Positions 59,924 through 64,000 of a stretch of 64,000 bases of DNA are shown here, piece by piece. The first letter of the stretch is position 1; each line of letters opens with the position of its first letter. Under the pieces are notes generated by a model, which worked only from the letters and a program-made list of their open reading frames with translations, was not told where the DNA came from and searched no databases. Origin of the DNA: RU20A sp042610495 (GTDB lineage Bacteria > Pseudomonadota > Alphaproteobacteria > Rhizobiales > Rhizobiaceae); NCBI RefSeq assembly GCF_042610495.1, contig NZ_JBHGAP010000012.1, positions 1-64,000 of the forward strand. Reading direction: 5' to 3'. The position numbers and the translations under genes are program-made.

Positions 59924-60709
59924 TCAGGTCCTTCCGCGGCGCATGCCGAAAAGCAGGCCGGCAATGATGATGAGGGACGTGGCGAGGAAGAGCAGCGTGC
60001 CGACCGCAGCCACCGTCGGGTCGGCGTCGCGGGTGATGGAGGCATAGATCTGCACCGGCAGCGTCTTGAGATAGGGACTGGTGATGAAGAGAGCGACGAT
60101 CACCTCGTCAAAGGAGGTGATGAAGGCAAAGAGCGCGCCGGAGAGCAGGCCGGGCAGGATGAGCGGCAGGGTCACGGTGCGGAACACCGTCAGCCGGCCG
60201 GCCCCGAGGCTGGCGGCGGCCGTTTCCAGCCGGCGGTCGAAGACTTCGAGGCTCGCCTGCACCGCGATCAGCACGAAGGGAATGGCGAGCATGGTGTGGG
60301 CCAGCACGAAGCCCGTGACGGTGCCGACCAGATGCGCATCGAGATAGACGGCGTAGATGCCGATTGCCAGAACCACGCCCGGCACCACCATCGGCGTGAT
60401 GAGCAGCGCCCGCAGAAGCCCGCCCGTGCGGGCTGCAGCGCGGCTGACGCCGAAGGCGGCCAGCGTGCCGAGCACGGTCGCGAGCACGGCAACGATCGTC
60501 GCGACGATCAGCGAGTTGACGAAGCTCGTCGTCCAGTCGGGATTGCTGAAGAAATTCCCGTACCACTGCCAGCTGAAGCCGACCGGCGGGAAGGCGAGCG
60601 ACTTGTTCTCGTTGAACGACATCGGAATGACCACCAGCGTCGGCGCGAGCAGCAGGATCGCGACGAGCAGGCAGAAGAGGCCGAGCAGGATGCGGGAAAA
60701 GGACGCCAT
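59924..60709 (-). CDS. Polyamine-type ABC transporter permease (PotC-like)
   Basis: 261 aa, six membrane helices. PotC pattern: VIPMSFNENKSLAFPPVGFS with WQWYGNFF, and the EAA loop LETAAASLGAGRLTVFRTVT followed by LPLILPGLLSGALFAFITSF. Partner of the PotB-like permease, whose stop lies 3 bp upstream. Confidence 0.9.
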   Translation of the reverse strand: MASFSRILLGLFCLLVAILLLAPTLVVIPMSFNENKSLAFPPVGFSWQWYGNFFSNPDWTTSFVNSLIVATIVAVLATVLGTLAAFGVSRAAARTGGLLRALLITPMVVPGVVLAIGIYAVYLDAHLVGTVTGFVLAHTMLAIPFVLIAVQASLEVFDRRLETAAASLGAGRLTVFRTVTLPLILPGLLSGALFAFITSFDEVIVALFITSPYLKTLPVQIYASITRDADPTVAAVGTLLFLATSLIIIAGLLFGMRRGRT

Positions 60710-60712
60710 GGC

Positions 60713-61618
60713 TCAGGCCTCCCGCCGCGCGGCGCTGTGCTTCTGGCGCATCAGCGGGGCGGCGATGGCGAGAAGCAGGAAGGTCGCGACCAGCAGCACC
60801 ACGCCCATGGCCCCGCCCCTGCCCCAGTTGAGCAGGCTCAGCACCTGGTTCTGCACCAGCGATGACAGCAGGATGCTGCGCGGGCCGCCCAGGAGCGCCG
60901 GCGTGATGTAGAAGCCGAGCGACAGGATGAAGACGATGATGGCGCCCGCATAGACGCCGGGCAGCGAGAGCGGCACGTAGATTTGCAGGAACGCTTTCCA
61001 CGGCTTTGCGCCGAGGCTGCGCGCCGCCTGCAGGAGGCGCAGGTCGATGCCCTTCATCACGGAATAGATGGGCAGGATCATGAAGGGCAGCAGTACCTGC
61101 GTCATGCCGATGACGACGCCCGGCAGCGTGCGGATCAGCTTGACCGGCGGCAGGCCGATGCTGCGCAGGATGGAATTGATGACGCCGGAATCCTGCAGCA
61201 GGATCACCCAGGCGAGCGTGCGCACCACGCCGCTCAGCCAGAAGGGCACGAGCACGCAGAGGATCAGGATGAGCCGCAGGTTTCGCCCGACGATCGTCAT
61301 GGCATAGGCGTAGGGATAGGCGCAGACGAGGCAGGCGAGCGTGACCCAGGCGGCGACGGTGAAGGTGCGCAGCAGGACCGTGCGGTTGACGGCCGACTGG
61401 AAGAACCAGACGTAATTGTCGATGCCGATGGCCGGATCGCTGAAGGAGCGCCACACGACGATGGCGAGCGGATAGGCGAGGATCGCGACGAGCACCAGCA
61501 CGGCCGGCGCGGCAAGCCATACGGCGTCCCGCGGTCTCAGCCGCGACAGGAGGCCCGGCTTTCCGGTAGTGCTTCCAGGTGTCTCGGCCATCGGGTCATC
61601 ATCGTGCATCGCGGTCAC
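60713..61618 (-). CDS. Polyamine-type ABC transporter permease (PotB-like)
   Basis: 301 aa, six membrane helices after a soluble N-terminal tail. EAA loop LLQAARSLGAKPWKAFLQIY with VPLSLPGVYAGAIIVFILSL. The start at 61618 is GTG with GGGAGAG at good spacing; ATG 61609 is the alternative. Confidence 0.9.
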   Translation of the reverse strand: MTAMHDDDPMAETPGSTTGKPGLLSRLRPRDAVWLAAPAVLVLVAILAYPLAIVVWRSFSDPAIGIDNYVWFFQSAVNRTVLLRTFTVAAWVTLACLVCAYPYAYAMTIVGRNLRLILILCVLVPFWLSGVVRTLAWVILLQDSGVINSILRSIGLPPVKLIRTLPGVVIGMTQVLLPFMILPIYSVMKGIDLRLLQAARSLGAKPWKAFLQIYVPLSLPGVYAGAIIVFILSLGFYITPALLGGPRSILLSSLVQNQVLSLLNWGRGGAMGVVLLVATFLLLAIAAPLMRQKHSAARREA

Positions 61619-61681
61619 GGTCGCTCTCCCGTTTCGAACCGCGGGCCCGGCCGGTGGCCGGACCCGCCTGAGGCAGGGCGA

Positions 61682-62752
61682 TCAGTTGCCTGACAGAAGG
61701 GCGTTCCACTTTTCGGCGGCGAGATCGAAGTTCTTGACCCAGAAGGCGATGTTCTGCTGGTAGCCCTGCGCGTTGCGCTCGGGCGTCGAGGTGAGGAAGG
61801 CGGCCGTGGCCTCATCCACCTTCGGCTTCGCATCCGTGTTGATCGGCGTGTAGGAGGTCTTCTCCGTCATGATCGCCTGGGCATCGGCGCCGAGATAGGC
61901 GTTGATCAGCGCATAGGCTGCATCGGGATCCTTGACGCCGACCGGGATGGTCAGCTGGTCCATTACCACCAGCCAGTCCTGCCAGACCGGCGTGTAGGCC
62001 GCACCGTTCTTGGTGGCGGCCATGGCGCGGCCGGTCCACATCATGATCATGTCGGCCTCGCCGGATTCGGCGAGCTGCTGGCTCTCCGCGCCGGTCTTCC
62101 AGTAGATCGTGTCGGGGCCGAGGTCGCGCAGCTTCTGGATACCCTTTTCGATATCGTCAGGCGTCATCGCCTTCGGGTCGCCGCCCGCCGCCTTGAAGGC
62201 CTGCTCGATCAGGCCGCCCGTGGGGTCGCCTGAGCCGTCGATGGCGCGCGTGCCCGGGAACTTCTCGGTGTCGAAGAAATCGGCCCAGCTCTTCGGCGGA
62301 TTGTCCTTATAGGTGTCGTTCTTGTACATCAGCACGACGCCGTAGTTCATCGCCGGCACGGAGCACTCGCCGACCTGACCTTGCGGGATCTTGGACACGT
62401 CAAGCTTGGAGAAGTCGAGCTTCTGGAACAGCGTGCCGCAATGCACGTAGGGCGGCAGGTCGGAGGTATCGACGACGTCCCAGGTGACATTGCCGGAATC
62501 CACCTGCGCCTTGATCTTCGCCGTTTCCGTCGGCCCGTCGTTCAGCAGTGTCACGCCGGATTTCTCGACAAAGTCCTTCAGCGCCGCCACCTGGCCATCC
62601 TGATAGATGCCGCCATAGGAAACGAAGGTCAGCGTCTTGCCCTTCAGCGAGCCTTCCTTCACGGCGCCTGCCACCGGCTTGTCCTGAGCAAAGGCCGGCA
62701 ACGCCAGGGCACACGTCATCGTCAGGGCAAAAGCCCTCGCAAATTTCTTCAT
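61682..62752 (-). CDS. Polyamine-type ABC transporter substrate-binding protein (PotD-like)
   Basis: 356 aa. Signal peptide MKKFARAFALTMTCALALPA with cleavage near FAQDKP. Spermidine/putrescine-type extracellular protein: LTFVSYGGIYQDGQVAALKD, VDTSDLPPYVHCGTLFQKLD, MNYGVVLMYKNDTYKDNPPK and WADFFDTEKFPGTRAIDGSG. It delivers the amine to PotBC. 44 bp after the regulator gene and 63 bp before potB. Confidence 0.92.
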   Translation of the reverse strand: MKKFARAFALTMTCALALPAFAQDKPVAGAVKEGSLKGKTLTFVSYGGIYQDGQVAALKDFVEKSGVTLLNDGPTETAKIKAQVDSGNVTWDVVDTSDLPPYVHCGTLFQKLDFSKLDVSKIPQGQVGECSVPAMNYGVVLMYKNDTYKDNPPKSWADFFDTEKFPGTRAIDGSGDPTGGLIEQAFKAAGGDPKAMTPDDIEKGIQKLRDLGPDTIYWKTGAESQQLAESGEADMIMMWTGRAMAATKNGAAYTPVWQDWLVVMDQLTIPVGVKDPDAAYALINAYLGADAQAIMTEKTSYTPINTDAKPKVDEATAAFLTSTPERNAQGYQQNIAFWVKNFDLAAEKWNALLSGN

Positions 62753-62796
62753 TGTGATACTCCCAGTAGCGCTCGCTTCCGTTGTTCCTGCCGGGG

Positions 62797-63414
62797 CTAC
62801 GAGCCGGGCCGGGGCAGGTATTTGTCGAGATCATCGGCAACGCTGGTGGGCGGCGCGATCATCCAGAGGACTTCAGCGGTTTCCGTGCCGATATTGACGG
62901 TCTTGTGCGGAACCGAACTCGAATATTCGATGCTGTCGCCGGCCGAGAGACGGTGTCGTTCCTCGCCCAGCGTCAGCTCCACCTCGCCGCGCAGAACGAG
63001 GAACAGTTCCTGCGAGTCCCCGTGGCTGTAGGGCTCGTCGCCCGTCGAGCCATTCGGATCGAACTCGCCGATATAGACTTCCATGTCGCGGATGGGGCGC
63101 CGCGACAGCAGCATCTTGCGATAGCCCTCCGCCGGTGGCAGGGCGGGACGTTCGGCCTTGCGCAGGACACGCCCGATCGGCGGCGCCGTGTCCTCGAAAA
63201 GATCCGTCAGGCTGACGCCGAGTGCGCCGGCAATGCGCATCAGCGTGCTGGTATTGACCCCGCTCAAGCCCCGCTCGAGCTGGCTGAGGAAGCTCGCGGT
63301 CGTTCCGGTAAGGTCACCCAGGGTGCGCAGCGACATGCGCCGTGCCGTGCGAAAAGCCTTGATCTTCTCGCCGATCCCCACCTGATCCTTGGCTGCAACG
63401 CCGACACCGTCCAT
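62797..63414 (-). CDS. XRE-cupin transcriptional regulator (PuuR-like)
   Basis: 205 aa. N-terminal helix-turn-helix (LRTLGDLTGTTASFLSQLER then GLSGVNTSTLMRIAGALGVS) and C-terminal cupin sensor (SQELFLVLRGEVELTLGEER, then HRLSAGDSIEYSSSVPHKTV). This is the architecture of PuuR-type regulators that bind a polyamine or amine in the cupin. First gene of the seven-gene amine operon. ATG 63414 follows GAGAGG; GTG 63429 is an alternative. A dyad 12 bp upstream is a candidate autoregulatory site. Confidence 0.88.
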   Translation of the reverse strand: MDGVGVAAKDQVGIGEKIKAFRTARRMSLRTLGDLTGTTASFLSQLERGLSGVNTSTLMRIAGALGVSLTDLFEDTAPPIGRVLRKAERPALPPAEGYRKMLLSRRPIRDMEVYIGEFDPNGSTGDEPYSHGDSQELFLVLRGEVELTLGEERHRLSAGDSIEYSSSVPHKTVNIGTETAEVLWMIAPPTSVADDLDKYLPRPGS

Positions 63415-63425
63415 CCGCCGCCCTC

Positions 63426-63448
63426 TCACTTAACAACATATTAAGTGA
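63426..63448. promoter_or_regulatory. Perfect inverted repeat upstream of the XRE-cupin gene
   Basis: TCACTTAA (63426-63433) and TTAAGTGA (63441-63448) form a perfect 8-bp dyad with a 7-bp spacer, 12 bp in front of the regulator start. Probably the operator for autorepression by the XRE-cupin protein. Confidence 0.55.
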
Positions 63449-63975
63449 CGATGGGCTTGGCAATCGCGAAATGCGGGAGCGGCACTTTTTCTGCGGGTTG
63501 CCGTGCATGTGGTGCGCAAAGGGGTCGCGCGGCGATGGCGGTTTCCGGGTCACGCCGGAACGCTCCCGTCCGCCGCCGCGCCGGCCCGATCCAAAGGTTG
63601 CGAAGATCGGCGAGGAGCCGTGGCGGAAATCTGAAAATTATTTTCCTAATGCTGACGTTTCCGCAATCCAGACATCGGAGGCCCGTGTGCAAGTGCGAAA
63701 TATGCTGATTTCGAAAAATTTTTTTGCAGAAAAAAGGGGAATTATCAAAATGTGACGTTCTATCTATATGATTCTTATGAGTTTAAATTTGGACATCTTG
63801 TAGCCTCTGCGCCATCAATAATACGAAAAAAAATGTAGAAAATAATTTACAAGACGCATCTTCGATATTAGGTTTTTGATCGTTGCTTAATGGCGATCGA
63901 TCCTGGGGACGTAGAGGAGACGGCCCTCGGATCGTGGAAGTTGAGGCTGCAAGTCAGCCACTGGGAGGAGACCCT
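63449..63975. other. Divergent intergenic region, AT-rich in the middle
   Basis: 527 bp without a supported gene. 63700-63880 is clearly AT-rich. It should contain the promoters of the amine operon (leftwards) and of the gene starting at 63976 (rightwards). No confident -35/-10 pair was assigned. Confidence 0.4.
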
Positions 63976-64000
63976 ATGTTTCACAAGCCAAAGAATGCGT
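63976..64000 (+). CDS. Start of a plus-strand gene cut by the window edge
   Basis: ATG at 63976 is preceded by GGGAGGAG at 6-base spacing, an excellent ribosome site. Only eight codons (MFHKPKNA) are visible. No function can be given. Confidence 0.4.

Noticed and set aside
63445..63755. Short overlapping frames on the plus strand before the last gene
   Set aside because: They overlap the regulator promoter, lack ribosome sites and have no motifs.
1..64000. CRISPR array, tRNA or rRNA genes
   Set aside because: No regularly spaced direct repeats and no cloverleaf or rRNA signature sequences were noticed. Only a tool-based scan could exclude a tRNA with certainty.

Overview
The window is GC-rich, gene-dense chromosome or megaplasmid DNA from an alphaproteobacterium, most likely a member of the Rhizobiales (Rhizobium/Agrobacterium/Shinella/Ensifer type). 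The evidence for this is the mixture of ABC importers for organosulfur compounds, amino-acid-like ligands and polyamines, an HWE-type histidine kinase, a globin-coupled chemoreceptor, a beta-ketoadipate (catechol) branch, and two copies of a roughly 100-bp intergenic palindromic repeat resembling the RIME elements of rhizobia. The species call is inference. No rRNA, tRNA or CRISPR array was seen.

Layout. 1-2.3 kb: right end of an ISL3-type insertion sequence, a gene remnant, and a TolB-like/TPR protein with a small downstream partner. 2.3-9.9 kb: a four-gene minus-strand operon of an uncharacterised 344-aa protein, a DUF1326 protein, a DUF2182 membrane protein and a 1668-aa multicopper oxidase of MnxG/MofA type. 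9.9-11.1 kb: an IS graveyard (IS256 and IS630 remnants). 11.1-14.5 kb: an operon of APC permease, small membrane protein, nitrilase and TetR regulator with a perfect palindrome at its front. 14.5-17.8 kb: a broken Sel1-repeat gene, a secreted protein and an M24 peptidase. 17.8-21.3 kb: a PAS-GGDEF-EAL enzyme and a globin-coupled methyl-accepting protein. 21.6-25.5 kb: two AraC regulators and an HWE histidine kinase. 26.2-29.9 kb: cytochrome b561, YceI, a secreted PF03640 protein, ECF sigma factor, anti-sigma factor and a second b561.

30-51.2 kb is an organosulfur-scavenging island. It has two SfnB-like acyl-CoA-dehydrogenase-fold flavoproteins, an SsuABC importer with an adjacent FAD/NAD(P) protein, a TauABC importer with a small hydrolase, a complete Liv-type (HAAT) importer co-directional with one of the SfnB-like genes, and MsuE/SfnG, the FMN reductase and dimethylsulfone monooxygenase pair. 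TauD and SsuD are absent. A scrambled RbsABC-type sugar importer, of which only the permease is intact, sits inside the island.

51.5-52.2 kb: a FitAB/VapBC-type toxin-antitoxin pair. 52.3-56.9 kb: a catechol ortho-cleavage cluster (LysR regulator, then catB, catC, catA and an enol-lactone hydrolase), with an ATAC-N7-GTAT site of BenM/CatM type in the divergent promoter region. 56.9-63.4 kb: an amine/polyamine module (cupin, FAD amine oxidase, PotABCD-type importer, XRE-cupin regulator with a putative self-operator). The window ends at the first codons of a plus-strand gene.

The most novel-looking parts are the giant multicopper-oxidase operon and the Liv-type importer embedded in a dimethylsulfone/sulfonate gene set.
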